Source: Blastocatellia bacterium (GTDB lineage: Bacteria > Acidobacteriota > Blastocatellia > UBA7656). Taken from it: 64,000 nucleotides of DNA. The notes beneath the pieces are model-generated. The model was not told the DNA's origin. It made no database searches and saw nothing but the letters and a program-made list of their open reading frames with translations. A program made the translations under genes and the position numbers. The first letter of the stretch is position 1; every line of letters starts with the position of its first letter. The DNA lies in the NCBI GenBank assembly GCA_035275065.1, contig DATENM010000028.1:1-64000 (forward strand). Reading direction: 5' to 3'. Shown here piece after piece: positions 1-14,155 of this stretch.

Positions 1-312
1 ACGCACAGCTGTGCGCCGGGCTGACAGTCCGCCAGCGCTCCGGGGGACCGGTGTCTCCAAGCGCCTGACACCCACACCGATGACGGGCCGCGCGGCGCGT
101 GTGCTGACGCGCGGTTTGACTCACCGTTTCGCATCCAATAAAATCTTTAGTGGTGTCGTCGATAGGTTTGAAGGCCGGCTGTGAGCATGCCTTTGATTAA
201 AACTGAGCGTTTATCGTAAGCCTGCTGCCCAGGGCCGCCGAGCGCGCCCGAGGCCAGCAGGCTGATTGGTCTCTAGTTTTTCTGAAGAACCTGAGGCCGG
301 GAACTAGAAAAA
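1..312 (+). other. secA upstream region with two inverted repeats
   Basis: No gene is visible here. A hairpin can form between CCTGCTG (221-227) and CAGCAGG (255-261). A second one pairs TCTAGTT (272-278) with AACTAGA (302-308), and its 3' arm ends four bases before the secA ATG. The second hairpin would enclose the purine-rich stretch GAGGCCGGG, the only Shine-Dalgarno-like sequence near the start, so translation of secA could be modulated by structure. That role is inference. No upstream arrest-peptide gene is recognisable. Confidence 0.4.
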
Positions 313-3174
<2,862 letters not shown>

Positions 3175-3203
3175 CCCCCCGTAGGGCGACCGGCGGGAAG
3201 TGA

Positions 3204-3861
<658 letters not shown>

Positions 3862-3884
<23 letters not shown>

Positions 3885-5601
3885 CCGGATACCCTCCGTC
3901 AAACTTCACCGTCTTTGAGGCGGCTTCGGCGCCGTTGGCCGGAATCAAAATCGTAAAGCGGCTGCCGCGCCCGGGCGCGCTCTCAAGCTGAATATTGCCC
4001 TTGTGGGCCTCGACAATGTGCTTGACCAGCGCCAGCCCCAGGCCGCTGCCCTTCGTGTCATGCACCAGGCCCGTGCTGACGCGATAGAACTTCTCGAAAA
4101 TCTTTTCCTGCTCCGAGCGCGGGATGCCGATGCCGTGGTCGGCCACCTCGATGGCGACAAAGCCGTCGCGGCGGCGCAAACGCACGCTGATCTTCTTGAT
4201 GTCGTCGGAATACTTCACGGCGTTGTTGACCAGATTCAACAGCGCCTGCGAGATGGCGTCGCGGTCAATGGACACGGGCGGCAGGTCCGCGGCGATGTCT
4301 GTGGTCAGCTCGAAGCCGGCGCTGGTGATCTGGTACTCGTAACTCTTCAGCACGTCTTCGGCGACTTCGGCGACGTCGGATTCAACGAACTGATATTCTT
4401 TGCGGCCCGCTTCGATCTTCGAGAAGTCGAGAATGTTGTTGATGAGCTGCGTCAGCCGCCGGCTCTCGCTGTTGATGATGCGATGGTACTCGTGCGCCTT
4501 CTCGGCGTTCTTGACGCGGCCCAGTTCGAGGGTTTCGGCAAACAAGCGGATCAAGGCGAGCGGCGTCTTCAGCTCGTGCGAGACGTTCGACACAAACGTC
4601 GACTTGGCCTCGGCCAACTTCATCTCGCGCGACGTGGCGCGCAGCGTCAGAATGATCCCCAGAATTAAGATCGATAGCAGCAGCAGGGTCAGCAGCAGGT
4701 TCTTGGTGAAGTTGTCCTTCGCCAGCTGTTCGATGGTGGTGTTCTTGTAGCCGAGCGCCAGCTTCCACTGCGGGAAGACCGGCGCGAAGCTCATCTTGAT
4801 TTCGTAATCGCCCTTGTCGGCCTTGTCTGTGCGGTTGGTGAAGACCTCGTTGTTCGACTCGTCAATGATCGCCAGGGCGAGCACCGAGTCATGGTCGTCA
4901 ATGTCGCAGCTGCGCAGCAGGGCGGGCATCATATCCGGCAGGTAGGTGTCGGCGACGTAGCTCGGCTTGAGCGACATGCCTGAGAAAGCGATGCAGTCTT
5001 TGGGCTCGCAGCACAGCAGCGGGCGGAAGATATACTCTTGAAACTTGCTGCCGTCTTTGTTCGGCGAATCCTGGCAACACGGGGTCTGCCAGAACAGGTA
5101 ATCAGCTTTGCCATCCGGCGGGCGCGAGGCGAAGGCGCGGTTGAAGGCCTTGTAGGCGGCCAGCGCCTCCGGGCTCATCATGATGGCGGGCCAGTCGAAG
5201 CGGCGCAGCCCGCCATCGCCGTAGAACAGGCAAGAATACTCTTTCGTCCGCTCGCACAGTGAAAAGGCAAAGAGCGTTTCAATCTCCGGGTCTTCCTGCT
5301 TGATGGCGGCGAAGCGCCGTTCGAGCGCCTGCGTGTCTTTCGAATCGATCTCGGCCAGGTTGATGGCGCCGAGATTCTTGCGCGCCAGCCCTTTCAAATT
5401 CTCTTCGACCTTGCGCGACACGGTCTGCAAGGTCTGCCGCATATTCGCCTGCACAGCGACTTTGGTCTTGTCTTCGAGGTCGGCCAGCGAGCGGAACTGC
5501 ATGACCGACAGCACCATCGTCGGCAGCAGCAAGGCGACGGCGGCGATGGCGATCAGCCGGGTTTTTGATGACAGATTGACTTTCGGCCACTGGCGCATCA
5601 T
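3862..5601 (-). CDS. Membrane sensor histidine kinase with eight-cysteine extracytoplasmic domain
   Basis: A 579-residue kinase with a first membrane helix (about 16-34), an extracytoplasmic sensor (about 35-300), a second helix (about 301-321), HisKA with phospho-acceptor His342 in SHELKTP, and HATPase_c with N box ([10 protein letters not shown]), G1 (DHGIGIP) and G2 (GSGLGLAL). The sensor domain contains eight cysteines, C116, C124, C175, C176, C197, C198, C203 and C232, two of them as CC pairs. This is exceptional for a periplasmic sensor and suggests disulfides, metal or redox sensing. No known sensor fold is recognised. Two adjacent ATGs (5601 and 5598) are possible starts. The gene overlaps the response regulator that follows. 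Confidence 0.95.
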
Positions 5602-5653
5602 CGAGAGTATACTACGGAAATCTCAAGAACGATGCCGCGCACGGTGTAAAAAG

Positions 5654-5769
5654 AAGTAAAAAGTAAAAAGGCAAAAGGCAAAAGTGCGGAGCCGGATTAA
5701 GAGATAGGCCGGACTTATCTATTTACTTCCTTAGCTAACTTTTGCCTTTTGTCTTTTTACTTTTTACTT
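5654..5769. repeat. Intergenic long inverted repeat, 7-nt words (family AAGTAAA/AAGGCAA)
   Basis: The left arm is 5654-5684 and the right arm 5739-5769; they are reverse complements at 30 of 31 positions. The left arm reads as words AAGTAAA, AAGTAAA, AAGGCAA, AAGGCAA, AAG. The right arm, read on the minus strand, is the same except for one AAGACAA. The 54-nt centre holds a weaker nested palindrome (AGATA/TATCT). It sits between divergent genes, in the region where both promoters should lie. The same family recurs at 28289-28429. Confidence 0.9.
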
Positions 5770-5817
5770 GAAATCGGCTTATCATGCGGCGGGTAACGTC
5801 GTTCAGGGGGTAAACGA

Positions 5818-6099
5818 ATGGGACCAGTGGGGGTCGCCAGTATCCAATCGCGGCGGATTCAGCCGGGCACCGAGAAGACGGGCGCGTACACGCCCTTGCT
5901 GCCCGGCCAGACCGTCTGCACCGCCAGGGACGAAAAGGGCAAACGCTGTCAGGCCCACGTCAAGCAGTGGCAGACGGCGCCGCCCGACGCGCTCTCAAAG
6001 GCCGCGCCCGGCAACACGCTGCACCGCTGCCAGCGCTGCTACACCATCTACGAAGGCCCGCCGCAGCAGTATCTGCACCCGACCGGCAAGAAGAAGTAG
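5818..6099 (+). CDS. Small zinc-ribbon-like hypothetical protein
   Basis: A 93-residue basic protein with no family I can name. Four cysteines, C34 and C44 then C71 and C74 (HRCQRC), with H47 and H69 nearby, could form a treble-clef or zinc-ribbon site. The ATG is preceded by AGGGGG at suitable spacing, and the third codon positions are GC-rich as in neighbouring real genes, which is why I accept it. A longer frame starting at 5768 overlaps it but gives an arginine/serine-rich, non-protein-like N-terminus and is rejected. It ends 28 bp before the hydrolase gene, so the two may be co-transcribed. Confidence 0.65.
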   Translation: MGPVGVASIQSRRIQPGTEKTGAYTPLLPGQTVCTARDEKGKRCQAHVKQWQTAPPDALSKAAPGNTLHRCQRCYTIYEGPPQQYLHPTGKKK

Positions 6100-6127
6100 C
6101 GGGCCGCTCAACCCAAAGGTGAAACCT

Positions 6128-7126
6128 ATGATCGCTCATCACACTCGCCGGACGCGGCAACTGCTCTTAAGCGCTCTCGTCGTGATGCTCCTCGCCGTGT
6201 GCGCCGCCGCCCGCACCGCCGACGACAAGAAAGGTCAGCCCATGATCAAGCACGACTATGCGGAAGTGAACGGCGTCCGCCTGCATTATGCGACGGCGGG
6301 CCACGGCAAGAAGCTGATCGTCTTCCTGCACGGCTTCCCGGAGTTCTGGTACGAATGGAAGAATCAGCTCCTCGAATTCGGCAAAGACTACACGGCGGTG
6401 GCCCCAGACATGCGCGGCTACAACCTGTCGGCGAAGCCCGCGGAGGTTGAACAGTATCAGGTCAAGTACCTGATCGAGGACGTGCGCGCGCTTGCTGAAA
6501 AGCTCGGCCACAAGAAGTTCATTCTGGTGGCGCACGATTGGGGCGGCGCGGTCGCCTGGGCCTACGCCATCGCCCATCCGGAGACGCTGGAAAAACTGGT
6601 CATCATCAACGCGCCGCACCCCGGCGTCTTTGCCCGCGAGCTGAAAGAGAACCCGGCGCAGCAGAAGGCGTCCGGCTACATGCTGATGTTCCGCAGCCCG
6701 CAGGCCGAGCAGACGCTGTCGGCCAACAACTATGCCACGCTGGTGCAGGTCGTTCTGGGCGAAGGCTTGAAGAACGGCACCTTCACCGAGGAAGACAAGG
6801 AAGCCTACATCGCCGCGTGGTCGCAGCCGGGGGCGCTGACGGGCGGCTTGAATTACTACCGCGCCGCCCGCGTCGGCCCGCCAACCGAAGGGCAAAAGGA
6901 GGGCGCGAGCTTTGCGACTTCCTTCCCCTCGCTCAACGTCAAGGTGCCGACGCTGGTGATCTGGGGCGAGAAGGACGCGGCGCTATTGACCGGCAACCTC
7001 GTGGGCCTCGACCAGTACGTGCCGCAACTGACGATCAAGCGCATCCCCGAAGGCTCGCACTGGGTGATTCACGAAAAGCCGCAACTGATCAACGGCTACA
7101 TCCGCGAGTTCATCAACGCCAAGTAG
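6128..7126 (+). CDS. Secreted alpha/beta hydrolase, epoxide hydrolase/dehalogenase-like
   Basis: A 332-residue alpha/beta-hydrolase fold enzyme with a Sec signal peptide (hydrophobic core LLLSALVVMLLAVCAAA). HGFPEFWYEW carries the HGxP oxyanion-hole motif, the nucleophile elbow is AHDWGGAVAW with an aspartate nucleophile, and the base is the histidine of GSHWVIHEKP. An Asp nucleophile plus HGFPxxW is the signature of soluble epoxide hydrolases and haloalkane or fluoroacetate dehalogenases; the substrate cannot be decided here. The start at 6128 is preferred over 5768 because it begins the signal peptide and has AAAGGTG upstream. Export of an epoxide-hydrolase-like enzyme to the periplasm is less usual than a cytoplasmic location. 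Confidence 0.92.
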   Translation: MIAHHTRRTRQLLLSALVVMLLAVCAAARTADDKKGQPMIKHDYAEVNGVRLHYATAGHGKKLIVFLHGFPEFWYEWKNQLLEFGKDYTAVAPDMRGYNLSAKPAEVEQYQVKYLIEDVRALAEKLGHKKFILVAHDWGGAVAWAYAIAHPETLEKLVIINAPHPGVFARELKENPAQQKASGYMLMFRSPQAEQTLSANNYATLVQVVLGEGLKNGTFTEEDKEAYIAAWSQPGALTGGLNYYRAARVGPPTEGQKEGASFATSFPSLNVKVPTLVIWGEKDAALLTGNLVGLDQYVPQLTIKRIPEGSHWVIHEKPQLINGYIREFINAK

Positions 7127-7140
7127 CGATATGAGTATTC

Positions 7141-7205
7141 ACCGCAGAGGACGCAGAGGGCGCAAAGGAGTTTTATGCCTCTGCGCCCTCTGCGTCCTCT
7201 GCGGT
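7141..7205. repeat. Intergenic inverted repeat, 9-nt words (RCGCARAGG)
   Basis: The arms 7141-7168 and 7178-7205 are complementary at 27 of 28 positions around a 9-nt centre. Each arm is ACCGCAGAGG followed by two 9-nt words (ACGCAGAGG, GCGCAAAGG or GCGCAGAGG). It lies between two co-oriented genes and would form a very stable hairpin in RNA. There is no downstream U-tract, so classical termination is doubtful. Confidence 0.9.
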
Positions 7206-7247
7206 AAGCCACAGCCAACGACGCGCACTCAATTCGCAGCATAAGCC

Positions 7248-7937
7248 ATGAGCGAGCAGCCGCCATCATCCGACCAGCCGCACGACGAGCCCGAGACGCG
7301 CTCGTTGCCGGCGCCCGCCGTGCCGTTTGCCAGCGGGCGCGCGTACCTCAATCAGTTGCTCTCGGAAAGGAACCAGCACGCCGAGCGCGCCGCCCAGATC
7401 GACCAGCAGATTGCCCGCACTTTCGAGCGCAAGGTGGCGATCCTGACAATGGATATGTGCGGCTTCACGCAGCTCACCATGGCCTATGGCATCATTCACT
7501 TTCTCGCCATGATTCGCCAGATGGAAGAGGTGGCGCGGCCCGCCATTCAGGGCAACGGCGGGCAGGTCATCAAGCAGGAGGCTGACGACATCTTCGCCAT
7601 CTTCAATGAGCCGGCGCAGGCCCTCGAAGCGGCGCTCGACATTCTGCGCGGCTTTGCCGCCATCAACAAAGTGCTGCCGCCCGAGCGCCACCTGCACGGC
7701 AGCCTCGGCATCGGCTACGGCGACACGCTGGTCATCGGCGACGAAGACCTGTTCGGCTCGGAGATGAACGTCGCATGCAAGCTCGGCGAAGACATCGCCA
7801 GCGAGGATGAGATATTACTTACGCCCGCCGCCTACACGGCGCTGCCGGCAAATCGCTACCACTGCCGGCCGGTGCATTTCGCGCTCGGCGAGCTGGACAT
7901 TCACTGCTACCGCTACGAGCAGTCGCTGTTTGGGTAA
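7248..7937 (+). CDS. Class III adenylate/guanylate cyclase-like catalytic domain protein
   Basis: A soluble 229-residue protein consisting of one CHD (cyclase homology) domain after a short proline-rich and coiled N-terminus. The two metal-binding aspartates are present (TMDMCGFT and QEADDIFAIF). The transition-state asparagine is seen in GSEMNVACKL, but the usual arginine four residues later (consensus NxAxRL) is a lysine. The domain is therefore either active with an altered site or a nucleotide-binding pseudo-cyclase. There is no membrane helix, HAMP or GAF domain. It is convergent with the TPR kinase, with only about 30 bp between the stops. Confidence 0.88.
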   Translation: MSEQPPSSDQPHDEPETRSLPAPAVPFASGRAYLNQLLSERNQHAERAAQIDQQIARTFERKVAILTMDMCGFTQLTMAYGIIHFLAMIRQMEEVARPAIQGNGGQVIKQEADDIFAIFNEPAQALEAALDILRGFAAINKVLPPERHLHGSLGIGYGDTLVIGDEDLFGSEMNVACKLGEDIASEDEILLTPAAYTALPANRYHCRPVHFALGELDIHCYRYEQSLFG

Positions 7938-7968
7938 CCGCTCGCGCTTCCTGCCTATCGCTTCCTAT

Positions 7969-10284
7969 TCAGATGCCAATGCGCGCCGTCAGCTCGGCAA
8001 GTCGCGGGTCGCTGCGCAGCGGGTCAAAGACCGGGCCGACGTTGATGTAGGTGAGAAAGCCGTAATGTTCTTCGCACGCCTTTTCAAGCAAGGCGAAGGC
8101 CGCATCCAGGTCGCCTATGCCAATGTGAATCATGGCGACCAGGAAGGCCGGGATATAGTGGCACTGGGCGATGCCGGTCAGCCGATTGATGATCTCGCGG
8201 GCGCGCTCGGTTTCGCCGCTCATACCATACGCGTGGCCGAGCGCCGCCAGCGATTCCACGTCATTAGGCGCAAGCTGAAGACACCTTTCATACTCGCGCC
8301 GCGCGTCACCGAAGCGCCGCTGCGATTCGTAGACCTGGCCGAGCCGCCGGTGCGCCAGCACAAAATCCTGATCCAGCTCTAGCGCCCTGCCGAGCGTCGC
8401 CAGGGCTTCGTCATCGCGCCGCGCCAGATAATAGATCCAGCCCTTGTTTGTGATGATCGGCAGCGACAGCGGGTCGAGCTGTTCGGCGCGCTCGATTTCG
8501 GCAATGGCTTCGTCCGTGCGGCGCATCGCTGCCAGGTATAAGGCGTACCACTGGTGCGCCACCGCATAGCCGGGATTGAGATCGAGGGCGCGGCGGAATT
8601 CGCGGTCGGCCTGCGCGAAGTCCCACGAATAGCCGAAGGTGACGAAGGCCATCGAGGCGTGCGCTTCGGGCAGGCGCTCGTCGAGCTGTAACGCCTTCAT
8701 CGCCGCCTCGCGCGCTTTCGGAAAGGCTTCGTCGGGCGCCAGGGCGCTGTAGCTCGCCAGGATGTTGTAAGAGTCAGCCAGGCCGGCGTAGGCCAGCGCG
8801 TAGCCTGGATCGGCGGCAATCGCCTCGTTGAAATACTCGATGCCGCGCTTGAGACTGTCCGCCGTCCGCCGGTTCCAGCAGGCGCGGCCCTTGAGATAGA
8901 GCTGATAGGCTTCGGTCTTTTCGGTGTGGCGCTTCGTCAGGCGCTTCTTCTGCGCGCTGTCGAGCCGCAGGCGGAGCTTTTCGGAGATGACGCTGGAGAT
9001 ATCGGCTTCGATGGCGAAGATGTCGGCCAGCGGGCGATTGTAATTTTCGCCCCACAGGTGCGAGCCGTCGCCGGTGTCGACCAGCTCGACTTTGATGATC
9101 AGCGTGTCGCCGCGGCTGAGCATGCGCCCGAGCAGCACGGCGCGCACGCCAAGCTCGCGCCCGACGCTGAGCGGATCAAGGTCGCGGCCTTTGTAACGAA
9201 AGACCGTCGAGCGCGCCATGACGCGCAGCTTGGGGATTTGCGACAGGCTGTTGATGATCGATTCGGTGATGCCGTCGGCCAGATATTCGGTTTCCGCATC
9301 AAGGCTCTCGTTGGCAAGCGGCAGGATGGCCAGCGAATCAATGGCGCGCCGCGAGCGGGTCTGCCTCCCCGTCTGGCCGCTGTAGGTTTGCGTCCGCAGG
9401 CCGGAGGTCGAAAGCGTGCCGGAATCAAGATCGCGTTTGAGGTTGCGCAGATCGATGGCCAGCTCGCGCGCCGATTGATAGCGCCGGTCGCGGTCTTTCT
9501 CCATGCATTTTCTGACCAGGCGCTCCAGCTCGGCGGGCGTGTCGGTGCTGAACTGCGCCACCGGCAATGGGTCGGTGTGCAGGATGTGATCGATGATCTC
9601 GGTGGCGGTTGTCCCTTTGAACGGCAAGCGCCCGGTGAGCATCTCGTAGAGCACCACGCCGAGCGAGAAGAGGTCGCTGCGCCCGTCGAGCTGCCGGCCC
9701 AGCGCCTGTTCGGGCGACATATAAGTGACGGTGCCGAGCACCAGGCCGGCGGCGGTCTGCTGGCCGAGCGGGGTGGTGAAATCGCCGCTGTTCGCCGTGT
9801 CGCGCAGCTCGTTCATCTTGGCCAGCCCGAAGTCGAGCACCTTCACCAGGCCGCGCGGCGTCAGGATCAGGTTGGCGCTCTTAACGTCGCGGTGAATGAT
9901 CCCCAGGCCGTGCGCCTCGTCGAGCGCGTCGGCGATCTGCTCGGCAATCTCGATGACTTCGCGTGCGGGGATCGGGCCACGCTCGGTGCGCGTCTGCAAG
10001 AGCTCGCCCTCGACGTACTCCATCGCAATAAACATCGTGCCGTCATGCTCGCCGATGTCATAGATGGCGGCGATATAGGGCGAACGCAGAGCCGAAGCGG
10101 CGCGCGCTTCTTTCATAAAGCGGGCGCGGCGGTCGGGATCATACTGATAAGAGGCGGGCAGAAATTTGAGCGCCACCTGCCGGCCCAGGCGACTGTCTTC
10201 GGCGAGATAGACTTCGCCCATGCCGCCCGCGCCGAGCTTCCTGCTGATGCGATAATGAGAGATGGTTTCGGCAATCACGGCCAT
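7969..10284 (-). CDS. Ser/Thr protein kinase with TolB-like domain and TPR repeats
   Basis: A 771-residue cytoplasmic protein. The N-terminal Hanks-type kinase has a glycine loop (GAGGMGEVYLAED), catalytic K40 (VALK), catalytic loop HRDVKSANLIL, DFGLAK and SPEQALG. A TolB-N/adenylyl-cyclase-associated domain follows (LAILPLANES, YLADGITESIINSLSQ, LWGENYNR), then at least five TPR units to the C-terminus (for example FNEAIAADPGYALAYAGLADSY). No transmembrane helix is seen, unlike PASTA kinases. This architecture is abundant in Acidobacteriota, and the TPRs probably recruit substrates. The dedA gene is downstream-convergent in reading direction: it lies 42 bp upstream of this gene on the same strand, so the two may be co-transcribed. 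Confidence 0.95.
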   Translation of the reverse strand: MAVIAETISHYRISRKLGAGGMGEVYLAEDSRLGRQVALKFLPASYQYDPDRRARFMKEARAASALRSPYIAAIYDIGEHDGTMFIAMEYVEGELLQTRTERGPIPAREVIEIAEQIADALDEAHGLGIIHRDVKSANLILTPRGLVKVLDFGLAKMNELRDTANSGDFTTPLGQQTAAGLVLGTVTYMSPEQALGRQLDGRSDLFSLGVVLYEMLTGRLPFKGTTATEIIDHILHTDPLPVAQFSTDTPAELERLVRKCMEKDRDRRYQSARELAIDLRNLKRDLDSGTLSTSGLRTQTYSGQTGRQTRSRRAIDSLAILPLANESLDAETEYLADGITESIINSLSQIPKLRVMARSTVFRYKGRDLDPLSVGRELGVRAVLLGRMLSRGDTLIIKVELVDTGDGSHLWGENYNRPLADIFAIEADISSVISEKLRLRLDSAQKKRLTKRHTEKTEAYQLYLKGRACWNRRTADSLKRGIEYFNEAIAADPGYALAYAGLADSYNILASYSALAPDEAFPKAREAAMKALQLDERLPEAHASMAFVTFGYSWDFAQADREFRRALDLNPGYAVAHQWYALYLAAMRRTDEAIAEIERAEQLDPLSLPIITNKGWIYYLARRDDEALATLGRALELDQDFVLAHRRLGQVYESQRRFGDARREYERCLQLAPNDVESLAALGHAYGMSGETERAREIINRLTGIAQCHYIPAFLVAMIHIGIGDLDAAFALLEKACEEHYGFLTYINVGPVFDPLRSDPRLAELTARIGI

Positions 10285-10325
10285 TCACTCCGGCAATACG
10301 GGCGGTTGAGCGTCAATGGTTTTGC

Positions 10326-11036
10326 TCAATCCTCGCCGGTGGTCTTTTCACGCGCCGCCGGCTTCGTCTCGGTGTCGTCCGCGTGTGACGCCGGCAGATG
10401 CACATGGGTCATCGCTTTGTGCAGAATCTCTTTGCCCTTTTCGATCATCTCTTTCTCTTCTTCAGTTTCGGCGAAAAAGGTCTTCTCTTCTTCGATCACC
10501 TGGCGCTCGAAGCGGCTGATGACGTAGACGGTGGCGATGATGATCAGCGCGATCAGCAGGATGATTTGAAAGCGGTGCAGATCGCCAATCAAAGTTTGCA
10601 CGCCGGTGGCGAAGGTAAAGCCCAATCCGGCAAGCAAGCCGACCCAGACGGCGCAACTTGCTAGGGTGAGCGCCGCGAATTTCAAATAGCCGAACTGCGC
10701 CAGTCCCCAGAAGATGGCGCTCGCCGTGCGCAGCCCGTAGACGTATTTGACGATGAAGACCGACAGTACGCCGAAGCGGCTCATCAGCTTCTCGATGCGC
10801 CCGCGCGCCTTCATGAAAACTTTAAGGGTGCGGGCGCGATTGCGGAAGCGCGCGCCGATAAAGTAACTGAGCGAATCGCCGACCATGCCGCCCGCCGTGC
10901 CGACCAGCAGCGCTTCGCCGAAGCTAAACAGGCCGGCGCGCGCCAACACGCCCGCCAGCAGCAGCGTCAGGTCGCCTTCGAGCATCGTGCCGAAGAAGAC
11001 CGCCCATAACCCATACTCTCTTAACAGTTCGTACAT
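10326..11036 (-). CDS. DedA-family (VTT/SNARE-associated) membrane protein
   Basis: A 236-residue polytopic membrane protein of the DedA superfamily, which is linked to undecaprenyl-phosphate or lipid scrambling and membrane homeostasis. Hallmarks are the early acidic motif FFGTMLEGD, the amphipathic GGMVGDSLSYFIGARFRNR segment with its glycine and arginine residues, and RFGVLSVFIVKYVYGLRT. Membrane segments lie at about 8-28, 38-60, 105-125, 135-155 and 165-190. The C-terminus has a charged coiled stretch (EEEKTFFAETEEEKEMIEKG) that is longer than usual. I take the ATG at 11036, because the 38 residues upstream in frame are not DedA-like. It is probably transcribed with the kinase. Confidence 0.9.
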   Translation of the reverse strand: MYELLREYGLWAVFFGTMLEGDLTLLLAGVLARAGLFSFGEALLVGTAGGMVGDSLSYFIGARFRNRARTLKVFMKARGRIEKLMSRFGVLSVFIVKYVYGLRTASAIFWGLAQFGYLKFAALTLASCAVWVGLLAGLGFTFATGVQTLIGDLHRFQIILLIALIIIATVYVISRFERQVIEEEKTFFAETEEEKEMIEKGKEILHKAMTHVHLPASHADDTETKPAAREKTTGED

Positions 11037-11227
11037 GGCTTCGCGCCGGAGCCTGTGGATTGTAGCTGAACGAGGCGAAAATTGACATCCCATTCGCGCC
11101 TTTGTTATGCTCGGTAAGCCAATTCGTTGTGCAGCTTGGGCTTCAATCACCGACCGAGTGTGTCATCCCGGGCGCGCCGTCGCCGGCCCGCGGCTGACAT
11201 TCGCATCTCGACCTGGACATCTGCTTT

Positions 11228-12205
11228 ATGACAACACTTGCGACCAACGACCCTGTCTTCATTGGCCTTGACCTCGGCGGCACGACGCTGAAGGCCGCGC
11301 TGGTTTCGGCAACCGGCGAGATTCTTCACGAAACGCGCTACGATAGCGAGCAGCAGAAGGCCGACCGGCTCTTTGCGCAGATTATCGAAGCGGCGCGCGG
11401 CTTGCGCGAGAATCCGCAGGCCGGCGGGCGAGTGGCCGGCGTCGGCCTCGGCGTCCCCGGGCTCGTCAACCGCAAGACGAATCGCATCGAAGTGCTGACG
11501 AACCTGCCTGAACTGTCTCACGTTGACCTGATCGGCGAGCTATCGGCGGCGCTCGACCTGCCGGTGGTGATGGACAACGACGCCAATGCCGCCGCCTATG
11601 CCGAATTGCAGGTCGGCGCGGCGCGCGGGCGGCGCGATGTCTTCTTCGTCACACTGGGGACGGGCATCGGCTCCGGGCTGATTATCAACGGCCAGATTTA
11701 TCGCGGTGCCGCCGGGTTCGCCGGCGAATTCGGCCATATGACGATTGACCCTGAAGGCATCGAGTGCGGCTGCGGCAACATCGGCTGCCTGGAAACGATT
11801 GCCTCGGGGCCGAACATCGTGCGCCGCACGCGCGAGCGCCTGTACCGCGACCGCACCTCGTCGCTCTCAAGGCTGGCCATCCCGCGCGACCGCGAGTTTA
11901 CCGCCGAAGACATCGCCCGCGCCGCTCGCGAAGGCGACGAGATGGCGCAGGTCATGATGGAGCGCACGGGCATGTTCCTGGGCATTGCGCTGGCGGCGGT
12001 CATCAACCTGCTGAACATCGAGATGGTCGTGATGGGCGGCGGCGTGATGGAGGCCGGCGATTTGATCTTGAAGCCGACGATTAAAGAAACGCGCCGGCGC
12101 GCCTTCCCGCCCTCGTTCAACAGTTGCGAGATCGTCATCGCCAAAGCCGGCCCATCCGCAGGCATGATCGGCGCGGCGTTGATGGCGCGCGACCAGGCCG
12201 CCTGA
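11228..12205 (+). CDS. ROK-family sugar kinase (glucokinase-like)
   Basis: A 325-residue ROK kinase that phosphorylates a hexose with ATP. The N-terminal phosphate motif is FIGLDLGGTTLKAALV, the substrate aspartate lies in VVMDNDANAAA, and the second phosphate loop is TLGTGIGSGLIING. The ROK zinc motif is HM plus ECGCGNIGCLE, with E/H sugar contacts in GAAGFAGEFGHM. Fusion to a DNA-binding helix-turn-helix, as in ROK repressors, is absent, so this is an enzyme. Glucokinase is the best guess; N-acetylhexosamine or fructose kinase cannot be excluded. Its stop codon overlaps the repeat that fills the gap to lepA. Confidence 0.9.
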   Translation: MTTLATNDPVFIGLDLGGTTLKAALVSATGEILHETRYDSEQQKADRLFAQIIEAARGLRENPQAGGRVAGVGLGVPGLVNRKTNRIEVLTNLPELSHVDLIGELSAALDLPVVMDNDANAAAYAELQVGAARGRRDVFFVTLGTGIGSGLIINGQIYRGAAGFAGEFGHMTIDPEGIECGCGNIGCLETIASGPNIVRRTRERLYRDRTSSLSRLAIPRDREFTAEDIARAAREGDEMAQVMMERTGMFLGIALAAVINLLNIEMVVMGGGVMEAGDLILKPTIKETRRRAFPPSFNSCEIVIAKAGPSAGMIGAALMARDQAA

Positions 12206-12346
12206 TTTTAGATTTTCGATTTTGGATTGGCGGGTGTTAAGCTGAATCTTAGCGGTTAGGGAGAGATCGAATGAAACGAATTGAACTCAATCCAAAATCG
12301 CCGGTGCGAAGCGCTAAGCTATGAAAATCGAAAATCCAAAATCATA
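12204..12346. repeat. Nested inverted repeat of 7-nt GATTTTN words filling the ROK-lepA gap
   Basis: The left arm reads GATTTTA, GATTTTC, GATTTTG, GATTGG (12204-12230). CGATTTTGGATTG (12217-12229) is perfectly complementary to 12288-12300. The segment 12204-12223 is complementary at 19 of 20 positions to 12324-12343. An inner pair CTTAGCG (12248-12254) and CGCTAAG (12312-12318) is also present. The element begins within the stop codon of the sugar kinase gene and ends at the base before the lepA ATG, so it forms the entire intergenic region. Confidence 0.85.
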
Positions 12347-14149
<1,803 letters not shown>

Positions 14150-14155
14150 TGCGCG

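Noticed and set aside
5654-5769. Miniature transposon with terminal inverted repeats
   Set aside because: No target-site duplication is seen and no transposase is present; the other repeat families share the architecture but not the sequence, which a single MITE would not explain.
5768-6127. Upstream extension of the alpha/beta-hydrolase gene
   Set aside because: The extension is Arg/Ser/Pro-rich, overlaps the better-supported zinc-ribbon frame, and places the signal peptide internally. The ATG at 6128 has a Shine-Dalgarno.
7938-7968. Terminator between cyclase and kinase genes
   Set aside because: The 31-bp convergent gap has no stem-loop or T-run.
8926-10527. 533-residue open frame antisense to the TPR kinase
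   Set aside because: The frame has no motif and its length follows from GC-rich third positions of the opposite gene. The kinase motifs decide the strand.
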